Translations under genes and position numbers: made by a program | Shown here: in pieces, positions 11,217 through 20,777 of the stretch | Position numbering within the stretch: the stretch's first letter is position 1 | How the letters are laid out: every line of letters starts with the position of its first letter | Notes under the pieces: generated by a model | Databases searched by the model: none | Seen by the model: only the letters and a program-made list of their open reading frames with translations | What the model was told of the DNA's origin: nothing | Origin: Chimonanthus salicifolius | Lineage: Eukaryota > Streptophyta > Magnoliopsida > Laurales > Calycanthaceae | Assembly: GCA_013350335.1 (NCBI GenBank) | Contig: CM023539.1 | Coordinates: 31,358,631-31,422,630 of the forward strand | Reading direction: 5' to 3' | DNA length: 64,000 nucleotides

Positions 11217-11594
11217 ATGTCAAGCAACGAAGAATACACTGAGTTATGGGATAAAGGGACACCTAGTTATCCGGTAGATTTGGTATCAACTTCCAACAAT
11301 ATCAGCATGGAAGTTAATGTGGACCTTCAGGAGGGACCTCCTGAGGAAGATGGTATGGACTTAGCACCTGTTCCAGAGGATCTGGTGGATGACATTCCTG
11401 GGATGGTGGAACCTCCTGAGGAAGGAGAAGATGATCTAGCACATCTTCTGGAGGATCCCATTGCTGATGTGCCTATTATATTGGAGTCGCTTGGGGAGAT
11501 AGATCCCTATGACACGTGTGAGCTGTGCAATCAAGATGGGCACCACTGCCGGTATTGTCCTCACCCGCTAGGCATTGTCTGTCCCGTGCTGTAG
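11217..11594 (+). CDS. Extra pre-gag reading frame of element A, acidic with CCHC zinc knuckle
   Basis: A 125-codon frame starting at ATG 11,217, lying between the primer site and gag. Most of it is strongly acidic (Asp/Glu/Pro-rich). It contains a 25-codon tandem duplication: PPEEDGMDLAPVPEDLVDDI at 11,337 and PPEEGEDDLAHLLEDPIADV at 11,412. Near the end is a perfect CX2CX4HX4C knuckle, CELCNQDGHHCRYC. Right after it the frame is lost, and two more CX2CX4H motifs follow in other frames (11,590-11,767). Element C has only about 430 bp of leader and element B appears similar, both without this insert. I do not recognise the protein. Zinc knuckles bind nucleic acid, so an RNA-binding or packaging role is possible but only inferred. 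It could be an accessory retroelement protein or a captured host sequence. Confidence 0.55.
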   Translation: MSSNEEYTELWDKGTPSYPVDLVSTSNNISMEVNVDLQEGPPEEDGMDLAPVPEDLVDDIPGMVEPPEEGEDDLAHLLEDPIADVPIILESLGEIDPYDTCELCNQDGHHCRYCPHPLGIVCPVL

Positions 11595-11767
11595 ACTACA
11601 TGGGCATGGGGAGGCAATGACTAATTGTCCATATATTGGAGGACCTAGATTAATACCCTGCACGACATGTGACGTATTGGGGCACACGGCGATGACAGCG
11701 TCCTGATAACTGTTTCAAGTTCGCTTTTGATGCGGAGTCTTCTACGAAAGACTACGATAGGAAGTAA
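11590..11767 (+). pseudogene. Continuation of the pre-gag frame: two further zinc-knuckle-like motifs
   Basis: In the +1 frame from 11,590 the sequence reads CRLHGHGEAMTNCP, then PCTTCDVLGHTAMT. A second +1 shift near 11,698 gives RPDNCFKFAFDAESSTKDYD and a stop at 11,767. Counting the Cys just before the shift, this yields two more C-x2-C-x4-H units, with wider spacing to the last Cys than in a classical knuckle. The ordered spacing suggests that the original protein had three knuckle-like units and that two one-base changes broke it. Confidence 0.5.
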
Positions 11768-11978
11768 TATGTAGGGGTATTAAAAAAAGAGGGTTATTTT
11801 GTAAGGGTGCATGTTTTGTTATACATAGGGTTTTGTTTCACCCTACCCACCTTTGTACAAAGATGAAGTTTGAATTTATATATAATATGTGATTTTGTGA
11901 TTTTATGAGGATTCATGGCATTTAATGCATATTGTTAATGGAAACTAAGTCTATGATGTTTCCATGAATTAGGAATAA
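11768..11978 (+). other. Element A leader between the extra frame and gag, with a polypurine-tract-like copy
   Basis: At 11,778-11,815 the sequence (GGGGTATTAAAAAAAGAGGG, then TTATTTTGTAAGGGTG) closely resembles the element's own polypurine tract and LTR start (7,028-7,056). It is followed by about 165 bp of AT-rich leader up to the gag ATG. The resemblance suggests that the extra frame and this motif came in together from the 3' end of a related element. Confidence 0.5.
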
Positions 11979-12083
11979 ATGGCGCCACAGAAAAAGGTGG
12001 TAAAAGATCCGAAAGGAAAAGGAAAAGTTTTACAAATCGGATTAGGTGAGGGGGCATCAAAGAGAAGGACCCGTCAGGACTGA
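11979..12083 (+). pseudogene. Element A gag N-terminus
   Basis: The ATG at 11,979 opens MAPQKKVVKDPKGKGKVLQI, a basic start like those of B and C. It stops at TGA 12,081 after 34 codons. Charged gag linker sequence continues in broken frames to about 12,320, and the capsid frame follows. Confidence 0.75.
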
Positions 12084-12363
12084 TAAGAAGAAAGATGAGG
12101 TGCTCATAGCCACACCATAAGGGAAGGTGGTACCCCAATGCAAGAAGGTGGTACACGAGAAGGTGCCATCGGTACATGATGAAGAGCGGTCAATTCCTGA
12201 CGAGGAGAGGTCAGTTCATGAACTTTCGCGCGATGAGGAAGAGTCACAACATTCCCGGTGAGAGGAGGAGGATAGTGACCCTACGTACCAACGGGACAAG
12301 GAGAAATATGACTAGTCATATCGACAAGAGAATGAAGAAAACAGCAACCTGACTGTACCCTAT

Positions 12364-14001
12364 GTGCCTCCTGAACTGCACAGTTTAGTGCAAGCTGTAG
12401 TAACATCTGTCCTCCAACAACACATGAGCGGAGGAGGAAGCACGAGTGAAAATAATGATTGTAACATGGTCAGAGATTTTCAACAGCAGCGCCCACCTTA
12501 CTTCAAGGGCAGAGAAGGGCCAGTCGAAGCCGAAAACTGGTTGGAGAAGATTTCTCACATATTGACTATTTTGAACATCAAGAGTCATGCTCATAAAATA
12601 CTATTGGCCACCTCACAGCTGGTAGATGACGCTGCCAAATGGTGGAAGGTGGTGGAGAGACAGCAGGCACTTGTGCCAAGAAGAGAAAGAATTGCTATGA
12701 CCTGGGAGCAATTCTCAGCGACATTCCTAGAGCGCTACTTTCCGGAGGAAGAAAGAGAACGACAAATTCAGGCCTTTATGACTTTGGTGCAAGGCTCAAT
12801 GACGGTGGCTGAGTATCACCAAGAATTTCTCAGCCTGTCAATCTATGCATTCTATATTGTGGACACGGAATATCGAAAGGCTCGCAAGTTCGAGCGTGGG
12901 TTACGGCCAAACATAAGGGCCAGGGTAACCGTGTTCAAAGCAACCACACTGGCAGAAGTGGTCAGTAGGGCAACCATTGTGGAACAAGAAATGGCGGAAT
13001 TTGCAAAAGTGGACAACCACCGAGCTCCGAGTGGGAGGGGTGCGTACCAACCCAACAAGAGGTTCAGATCGAACTTCGGCAGACCTTCGCCGTCTGTTGG
13101 ATCAAGTGGGGGCTTTCGCCCCAACCAGCCCACTCAATCTGTAGCTGTCACACAAGCTTCTCGAGGAGTGAACACCTGTTTTCACTGTGATCAACCAGAT
13201 CACTACAAAAAGGACTGCCCAAAGCTCAACAGGCTGTCATATTCCAGAGGATCATTTCGTCCTCCAGCTAGACCGGGAAACTCCAGAGGAGGCAGAATGC
13301 AAGGTCGGGGAGGTCGAAGGTCTGACCCTGCTGGTTCAGGACGATTATTTACTCTAACTTCTCCAGAGGAAGAGGAGCATGCTGTGATACAAGGTATGGC
13401 GGTAGTGAGTAGCTCATATGCATATGCACTATTTGATTCTGGAGCATCACACTCCTTTATAGCTGCATCGTTTATTACTGCTACTGGTACATTAGTTCAA
13501 AGATTAGCCACAGCACTTACTATTGTATCCCCTACCGGAGATTCGGCATTGGGACTTATATGTACGGCGGTTAACACTGAGTTAGCTGGATTCAGATTTG
13601 AGTTCAATTATCTAGTGCTGGACATGTCTGAATATGATATTATATTCGGTATGGATTGGTTGGCGAAGTTTCATGCCAACATCGACTGTTATTGTCGAAG
13701 AGTGACATTTAAGTCACCCGAGGGCAAGCAATATGTAGTCCGTGCAGATAAACAAAGTGGATTGCAGGAAGGGTTAAACCACGTGGTATTGAATAATATC
13801 ACCATAAACAAAGCTCCAGTTACTGAACTTCCGGCAATTGTACAAGAATTTGCTGATGTATTTCCAAAGGAACTCCCTGGTTTACCACCTATGAGGGAGA
13901 TAAACTTCGAGATCAAGTTGTATCCTGGCACAGCACCTGTGTCGTTACCACACTATCGGATGGCACCAGCAAGAGATGTCGGAGCTAAAGAAGCAGATTG
14001 A
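12364..14001 (+). pseudogene. Element A gag capsid, zinc knuckle, protease and start of RT
   Basis: A 545-codon open frame. It has no true start codon at its left end and continues the broken gag. In order: PPELHSLVQAVVTSVLQQH, the retrotransposon gag domain (MTWEQFSATFLERYFPEEE, VQGSMTVAEYHQEFLSLS), the CCHC knuckle CFHCDQPDHYKKDC (13,177-13,218), the aspartic protease site [10 protein letters not shown] (catalytic Asp codon 13,435), and the RT entry [19 protein letters not shown] one-base insertion near 13,970 ends it. In an intact element it would be one gag-pol polyprotein, cut by the protease. Confidence 0.92.
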
Positions 14002-14078
14002 TGAACTGCTTAGGCTGGGTTGCATCCGAAACAGTACCTCAGCATGGGGAGCATCAGTGATGTTTGTGAAGAAGAAGG

Positions 14079-15275
14079 ATGGTTCACTACGGATGTGCGT
14101 GGACTGCCTGGAAGCTGAATCAGCTAACAGTCCGGAACAAGTACCCTCTACCTAGGATCGATGATTTATTTGATCAATTGAGGGGTTCTAGTCATTTTTC
14201 AAAGATCGATTTGATGTCTGGTTATCATCAAATCCGAGTTAGGGAGGAAGACATAGAAAAGACAGCTTTTCGGACGCGGTATGGACTGTTCGAGTTCGTG
14301 GTCATGCCATTTGGACTCACAAATGCGCCGGCTGTGTTCATGGATTTAATGAACAGAGTCTTCTGTCCCTATCTAGATCAGCTTGTAATCGTATTCATTG
14401 ATGACATCCTGATCTATTCCAAGAGTCAGGAAGAACATGCAGAGCACTTACGGATAGTTTTAAATATTTTGAGGCAGAATAAGCTATATGCCAAGGCCAG
14501 TAAATGTGAATTCTGGTTATCCGAGGTCAATTTTTTGGGGCATGTCATAACAGAAAATGGTATAGCCGTGGATCCAGCTAAAGTGGCGGCAGTAAGTGAA
14601 TGGAAAGCGCCAAAGAAAGTGACCGAGATCCGCAGTTTCTTAGGACTGGCGGGTTATTATCAGAAATTTATCATGGAATTTTCAAAGATAGCGTCTCCGT
14701 TGACTCGACTTATTCAGAAAGGAGTCAAGTATGAGTGGACAAATCAGTGTAACCGGAGATTTGAAACGCTGAAAGAGAAACTTACCACTGCTCCTATTTT
14801 AATTTTACCAGAAAGGGGCAAAGGATATGAAGTACAATACGATGCTTCAGGAGAGGGACTAGGGTGTTCGCTCATGCAATGTCATCGTGTGGTGGCTTAT
14901 GGATCAAGGCAGTTGAAGGTGCATGAACGTCTCTATCCCACACATGATTTGGAGCTAGCTGCAGTGGTCTTCACTCTTAAAAGTTGGAGACACTATCTCT
15001 ACGGCGAGAAATTTGAGGTATTTTCTGATCATAAGAGCTTAAAATATCTTTTCGATCAGAAGGAGCTCAACCTCAGGCAGCGAAGATGGATGGAATATCT
15101 GGCAGATTATGAGTTTGCGCTTCGATACCATCCAGGCAAGGCGAACAAGGTGGCGGATGCTCTCAACCGCCTATCTCATGCTGTCGGTCGCATGCTTAAT
15201 CAGAACAGAATGGGAGATGCTGCACACCATTCGAGAGTTCAATCTTCATATCAACAACTATGGGAGTATGTATAA
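14079..15275 (+). pseudogene. Element A reverse transcriptase and RNase H
   Basis: 398 codons. RT proper starts near 14,115 ([20 protein letters not shown]) after a second frameshift. The catalytic residues are the Asp in [11 protein letters not shown] and the FIDD box in [14 protein letters not shown] (14,394-14,405). Connection and RNase H follow: [43 protein letters not shown], and [19 protein letters not shown]. The last has Asn where Ser is usual in DALSR. A frameshift near 15,185 ends true homology, and the last 30 codons are out of frame. Confidence 0.92.
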
Positions 15276-15591
15276 TTTGATCATACGGTCCAATATAGTC
15301 ACAAAGATTGAACAAGAACAAAGAACAGATCCGGAAGTAGAGGATATTTGGGCTAAGATGTCTACTGGCACCGTTGTACCAGAATGGGAATTACGACCAG
15401 GACAGGGTCTTGTATTCCGGGGAAGGACATATGTGCCAAAGAGTTGCAGGAAAGAGCTACTGATTGAGGCACATCAGTCCATGCTCTCTATCCATCCGGG
15501 CAGCACCAAATTGTACCATGACTTAAAGAGGACATTATTGGTGGCATGGGCTAAAAAGGGATGTGGCAGAGTTCGTGGACACATTGTCTAA
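15109..15591 (+). pseudogene. Element A RNase H-integrase linker and zinc-binding region
   Basis: From about 15,185 this frame reads [33 protein letters not shown], then EAHQSMLSIHPGSTKLYHDL, the first His pair of the HHCC integrase finger. A frameshift near 15,535 separates it from the Cys pair (CLTCLQVK), which lies in the next frame at 15,590-15,605. Confidence 0.85.
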
Positions 15592-15971
15592 CTTGTCTGC
15601 AAGTTAAGACTGAACACCAAAAGCCACCAGGGTTACTCAAACCCTTAGCAGTGCCAGAATGGAAATGGGAACACATTTCCATGGACTTTGTATCGGGGTT
15701 GCCGAGGTCTTCAAAGGGCAATGACGCCATATGGGTCGTAGTCGACCGACTGACCAAGTCCGCACATTTCATTCCTATCAAGATGACAGATTCATCTGAA
15801 ATGTTGGGTCGGCGGTATATTAAAGAGATCATTCGACTACATGGAATTCCCCAAACGATAGTATCGGACAGAGATGGTCGTTTTAATGGCAGAGTATGGC
15901 AAAGCATGCAGTCAGCCATGGGGACAGACTTATTGACTAGCTCCGCTTTCCATCCACAGACCGATGGATAG
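15561..15971 (+). pseudogene. Element A integrase catalytic core
   Basis: Holds the CLTC zinc-finger end, then [20 protein letters not shown] with the first catalytic Asp, WVVVDRLTKSAHFIPIKM, and [10 protein letters not shown] with the second catalytic Asp. It ends at an in-frame TAG (15,969-15,971) exactly where a Gln precedes the catalytic Glu region (SER) in relatives. The frame continues after this single nonsense codon. Confidence 0.9.
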
Positions 15972-16490
15972 TCTGAAAGGACAATACAAACCTTGGAAGA
16001 CATGTTGAGAGCATGCATGTTAGATTTCAAGGGTGGATGGGAGGACCACTTACCACTGGTGGAGTTCTTGTATAATAACAGCTATCAGGCAAGTCTTCAG
16101 ATGGCTCCATACGAGGCGTTATATGGTAGGCCGTGTAGGTCGCCAGTGTGTTGGATAGAGACTGGAGAGCCTGCATTGATCGGACCGGAACTAGTCGCAG
16201 AGACTACTGCACAAATTAAGTTGATACGTCAACACTTATTGACTGCACAGAGTCGGCAGAAGAGTTATGCTCATAAAATGAGACGGTTTCTGGAATTTGA
16301 AGTGGGAGATTTGGTATTTTTAAAGGTCTCGCGGAAAGGGCACATGAGGTTTGGCAAGAAAGGAAAACTGTCGCCAAGATATGTGAGACCGTTTTCCATC
16401 ATAAGAAGGATGGGGGATGTAGCTTATCAGATAGCACTCCCATCGCAATTAGCAGAGCCCTACACGATGTGTTTCATGTGTCGATGCTAA
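15972..16490 (+). pseudogene. Element A integrase, catalytic Glu region and C-terminal part
   Basis: In phase with the core after one stop codon. SERTIQTLEDMLRACMLDF carries the likely catalytic Glu, and VEFLYNNSYQASLQMAPYEA and GKKGKLSPRYVRPFSIIRRM follow. It loses phase near 16,457, where one or two bases differ from relatives (AGCAGAGCCC in place of AGCATCTC). Confidence 0.88.
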
Positions 16491-16720
16491 GGAAATACAA
16501 TCCGGATCCGTCCCATGTTTTAAATGTTCAAGATATTGAAGTACAAAGCGACGTGACATACGTCGAGAAGTCGGTCAGAATAGTGGAGACCGAACAAAGG
16601 GTGTTGCGAAACAGAGCGATTCAGTTCGTAAAATTGGTATGGGACAGTCATGGTGATGAAGAGGCCACATGGGAACTTGAATCGGAGATGAGAACAGCTC
16701 ACCCCGAATTATTTATGTAA
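16469..16720 (+). pseudogene. Element A chromodomain-like integrase tail
   Basis: The frame reads FHVSMLRKYNPDPSHVLNVQ, VRIVETEQRVLRNRAIQFVK, then EEATWELESEMRTAHPELF and a stop 63 bp before the LTR. Here the W of ATWE is kept, unlike in B. This tail assigns the element to chromoviruses of the Tekay type. Confidence 0.88.
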
Positions 16721-16783
16721 TTTAATTTGAGAACCCTACTTCACTTGATTTTCAGGACGAAAATTTTAAAAAGAGGGTTATAT

Positions 16784-19700
16784 TGTAACACCCCAGTTTC
16801 TCAATGAAGTGGAAAATTACTGAAAATGCCCCTGAGTTGTTAAATTAATTATTTTGTGATGTTAAGTAAGGAAATAGAGGCACCCGTTGCTCAAATTAAA
16901 ATCATATGAGCACATTATGAATGTTAAGTTTGATTGGTTAGGTAATTTACATCAATTGGGTCAAAAATGGCTAAATGGGTCAAAGGGCCCAAATGGGACC
17001 CATCGGGTCAAAATGGATGATTTGACAGTTTCATGAACTTAAATTAAATGGGGTTAGGTTGATTTGATTGGAAATCAAGTGGAGGAAAAATGGGTAGGCC
17101 TAATCCATATGTAAAAATCAATTACAAATGACCAAAATATCATAATTGGGTCATGGAAGGCAAAAACGGGTCAAGAAACTAAAGGTGGACCCAACGGGTC
17201 GAGTTGACTATGGTTGACCGTGTGGACCCTCAAGGGATCTAAAATATGAGTTAAATCAGTTGAGTGGGACTGAAGTGAGTTGGAATTAAATCAAGTAGTG
17301 AGTCAACACATGTGCATTAAATGAAATGCATTAAGTATGTGAGTTGGGTGAGTTGAGATGGAAATCTAAATAGCCTTGAGTTCAAGTGAGTCAAAAGGGA
17401 AATTGAAGGGACTGTAAAATCAGTGAGTTGAGTGGAAATTTAAAGAGGTTGACTGGTCTCAAACCAACCAAAACAAGTCCCACACGCTGGGGACTTGTTT
17501 TGGTGAGTTCCATGTTGAATGATAAATGTAAATGATGGGTTTGAGATGAGTTACATGGAAATCTGAATGGCTGCATGGGAAGGTGCCAAGGTGCCTTGGA
17601 TGGCACCCAATGCCCATCGATTTTATTAAGAAGTTATGAGGGAATTGTGAGGTCATGGTGGCTGAAATGCAAAAACAATGAACCCCAAGGTTAGCCGATT
17701 TTTATCATTGCAAACCCAAGTTTTTTTCCCATCTCTTTCTCCCTCTCTCCAATTCGTGTTGTTGGCTGGAGCAGCAGAGGTTTTTGGCACCAGTTATTCA
17801 AGCTTAAACCAGCAAGGAATTAAGGAAGAAAGGAAGAAATAAAAGGAAGAAGGCAAGGAGCAAAGGCAATAGGAAGAGCTTGGAATTTGGTAAGTGTTTC
17901 ATGGACTTTTGGATTAATAAAATGGGTGTGTATTGGGCCATGGTTATGGCTGAATATACCAAGGTTTTAACCTTGATTAATGGAGGTTTAGAAATGGTAA
18001 CGATGACCATTGGGTTCGGCCACCATGAAGGGCCGAACCCCATGTGAAAGATTGCTTGGTTTTCATGTTTTGGAAACATGAAAACCATGGGTTTTATGGA
18101 CTGATTTTTGGGTTTGATTTAAGAATCAAATACATGTTATTGAAAGGATTATAAACCTGCATCTGAATGTCAGAAAAGGCTGAAGTTTTTATGGTCTAAA
18201 TCAGTGGATTAAAAGGTGGAAATGGACCATCGGGTTCGGCCACTTTGCATGGCCGAACCCCATGGAAACAAGTGGTTGATGTTGATGGTTTTTGGAAATT
18301 AAAACCATATAAAATTGGGATTGTTATTAGATGTTAGTGTTAGTTTTAAAATTACGTTTTAAGAAGGTTAAAACATGAATATGGATGATTGATTCAGACC
18401 TAAGATAAATGATTGATTGTTTCAAAACCAAAGGTCATAGTGTTCGGCCAATGAGCATGGCTGAACCCTATGAAATTGGGTTGGTTTTTAGATGAATTTT
18501 TAAAGGGTTGAACTCGGTAATAATATGTTGTTTATTACATGATGATTGGAGGTTTAAAAATAGTGAAAATAATCATTGGGTTCGGCCACCATGGAGGGCC
18601 GAACCCCATGTAAAATATTGTTGGTTTCCATGTTGTGAAACATGGAAACCATGGACTTTTATGGACTGTTTGGATGAATTTAATTAGATGGTTTCTAAGT
18701 GGTTTAAAGGCAGCAATATGATACTGATATTGCATGTTTAAATAACGCCTAAAGCATGTGTGAAAGATCAAAACATGGACATAGGGTTCGGCCACCTTGG
18801 ATGGCCGAACCCCATGTAAGTAAGTAATGGGTTTTGGTGAAGTTTAAATGACTGTTTTGGTGGTTGGTTATGTGGCTGAACCATGTGTAATTCATGGTTG
18901 GGTTAGCATGATTAAATCATGAATAATCATGGGAAGTTGAGGGATCAATTAGATCAAGTGAACCCCATGTAAGTAAGTAATGGGTTTTGGTGAAGTTTAA
19001 ATGACTGTTTTGGTGGTTGGTTATGTGGCTGAACCATGTGTAATTCATGGTTGGGTTAGCATGATTAAATCATGAATAATCATGGGAAGTTGAGGGATCA
19101 ATCAGATCAAGTGAACCCCATGGGTTGCTTTAGGGTTTTTATTTGATTTACATGGAGTAGTGTTGGTAGATAAAAATAAGGATTGGAACCAAGTGATTTG
19201 AATGGTTGTGAAGGGATTAAGAAATACAAATTGGATTGGTAGGGTTTGGCCAAGTAGTATGGCCGAACCCCACTAAGGTAGATTACTTTGATGAACTTTG
19301 ATTATGAGCAAGATTAGACATTGGTTAGACCAATGGCAAATCTGTGAATACAAGCCAAATGAAAAGATTGATCAAAGGATTTATAAGATGTTTTAGGTCT
19401 CATATGTGAATGGACATGTAAATGAGAGTATGATTTACTTATTGTTGCATAATAAGGTACCAAAAGTTGAACGACGAGTGAGTCGTGACCAGGTGAAGCT
19501 CAAAAAGGAACAGACACTTAAGCAAAGTTTAAGTAGGTTTCCTACCTACTTATAACCACGGTTTTACCCCAGTTTTCTTATGAGACTCTTGTTTTATTAG
19601 ATGTGTTTCAAATGACATATTATGCATTACCAAATGGCATACAGGCATTGGCATCTCATGCATAAACATGGGATTATGAATGAGGTTCTACAGTGTTTCA

Positions 19701-19979
19701 AGTTATGAGTTACGTCTTCCTCGGTGGTGCAAGTCACGCAAGGAGGAGTAACATGATGATCATAGTCACATTGGTCTCCTTAGGCGATGAGAGTCCCGTC
19801 AAGAGGACTAATAAGTGATATGAATCAAGTCAATGATGAAGAGATGAAAGTGTGTTGTAATTTACCTTGTCGGTGCAAGGCACGTCAAGTGATGGCTATG
19901 AATGTACATGATGGGGGATGCTCATTGCATGTGCATACATCATAGCATTGTTTTACCTGTTTTTGATGATCATGTAATA

Positions 19980-20034
<55 letters not shown>

Positions 20035-20547
20035 TGTTTTATATGCTAACATGTGGTAGCCCTGATTCGGGAACCTACTGGGCGCGTTGATCTAACGTCC
20101 TTAATTCTATCCTCAGAGGAGAATGCAGGTACAAGGAAAGGGAAGGAAAAGGTCATTGACCGAGAGGGGAGCCAAGCCTAAACGCTTGAATGATGGACTG
20201 GACTACTTTATATTACTATCATTTGAAAACTTTTGTTGGACATGTAATAATTCATTACTTGCTATGGTTTGATTAGGTTAATAACCTTTGGATCGTTGAT
20301 TTATCTTAATTAATGTCTGAGACTGTTACTTGCTATCTAGTCTTTCTATTCCACATGTTGATGTTAGTTCCATGTGTGATTCATAATTATGGTCTATTCC
20401 ATGTACACATGGGTGGCCAGTTAAGGTTCAGACTTGAGTAGTCTGAACTTAACTCACTTCGTGACGCCGCCCGCTCTCTTTCGATGTTTTATTATTACTT
20501 TAAAAAAAATTAGACTCTGAAATTCTCCGAAAGGGCGGGGCGTTACA
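16784..20547 (+). repeat. Element A right LTR
   Basis: 3,764 bp from TGTAACACCC to GGGGCGTTACA, preceded by the polypurine tract at 16,768-16,783. It is collinear with the left LTR. The largest difference is the (AT)n run, 50 bp at 19,982-20,031 against 18 bp in the left LTR. It has the same palindrome array (about 18,013, 18,233, 18,441, 18,578, 18,784 and 19,243) and the conserved hairpin at 20,074-20,100. Confidence 0.95.
19982..20031. repeat. (AT)25 microsatellite in element A right LTR
   Basis: Pure alternating AT. The matching site in the left LTR (10,235-10,252) has about 9 units, so the length changed after insertion. Confidence 0.95.
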
Positions 20548-20763
20548 TTTGCTATGTTTGGTATATCCATTTATGATGACTGTACTTCCTTTGCTATCTT
20601 TCATTGTTGTTCTCAGATTGATTGTTCAGTCTGAGTCTAACAAAGTAATTAATCCGGCCCCCAGTCAGTGGACTCCGAAGAGTCGATCAGTTGGGATTCT
20701 TATCTATCAGTGAGACATGAAACCGTCTTAATCTTACTTCGAAAGATTCAATTTTCCCGTTTA
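20548..20763 (-). other. Element B leader, primer-site-proximal piece
   Basis: Continuation of the B leader after element A. On the minus strand it reads from the primer site to ATATACCAAACATAGCAAA and matches the first 220 bp of the A and C leaders. The matching A sequence continues about 100 bp further before the point where B resumes at 6,305. Confidence 0.85.
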
Positions 20764-20775
20764 GCTCTGATACCA
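20764..20775 (-). other. Primer binding site of element B
   Basis: The plus strand reads GCTCTGATACCA, so the minus strand gives TGGTATCAGAGC two bases from the LTR end at 20,778. It is an initiator Met-tRNA primer site. Confidence 0.9.
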
Positions 20776-20777
20776 AC

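Larger units (their letters stand above)
6306..20547 (+). mobile_element. Element A: Tekay/Del-type gypsy retrotransposon nested in element B leader
   Basis: Plus-strand element with two nearly identical LTRs (7,047-10,769 and 16,784-20,547), a Met-tRNA-type primer site, gag, pol and polypurine tract. It is the youngest-looking insertion of the stack because it splits B and its LTRs differ little. Its left end is odd: before the first LTR lies a second copy of the integrase 3' end (6,306-7,046) that duplicates 16,043-16,783. The array is therefore partial internal, LTR, internal, LTR. On the right it joins B leader sequence at 20,548. About 100 bp of B leader are missing between 6,305 and 20,548 when compared with the leaders of A and C. 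Confidence 0.9.

Noticed and set aside
12852..13133. Minus-strand frames opposite element A gag-pol
   Set aside because: Shadows of the true plus-strand gag-pol reading frame.
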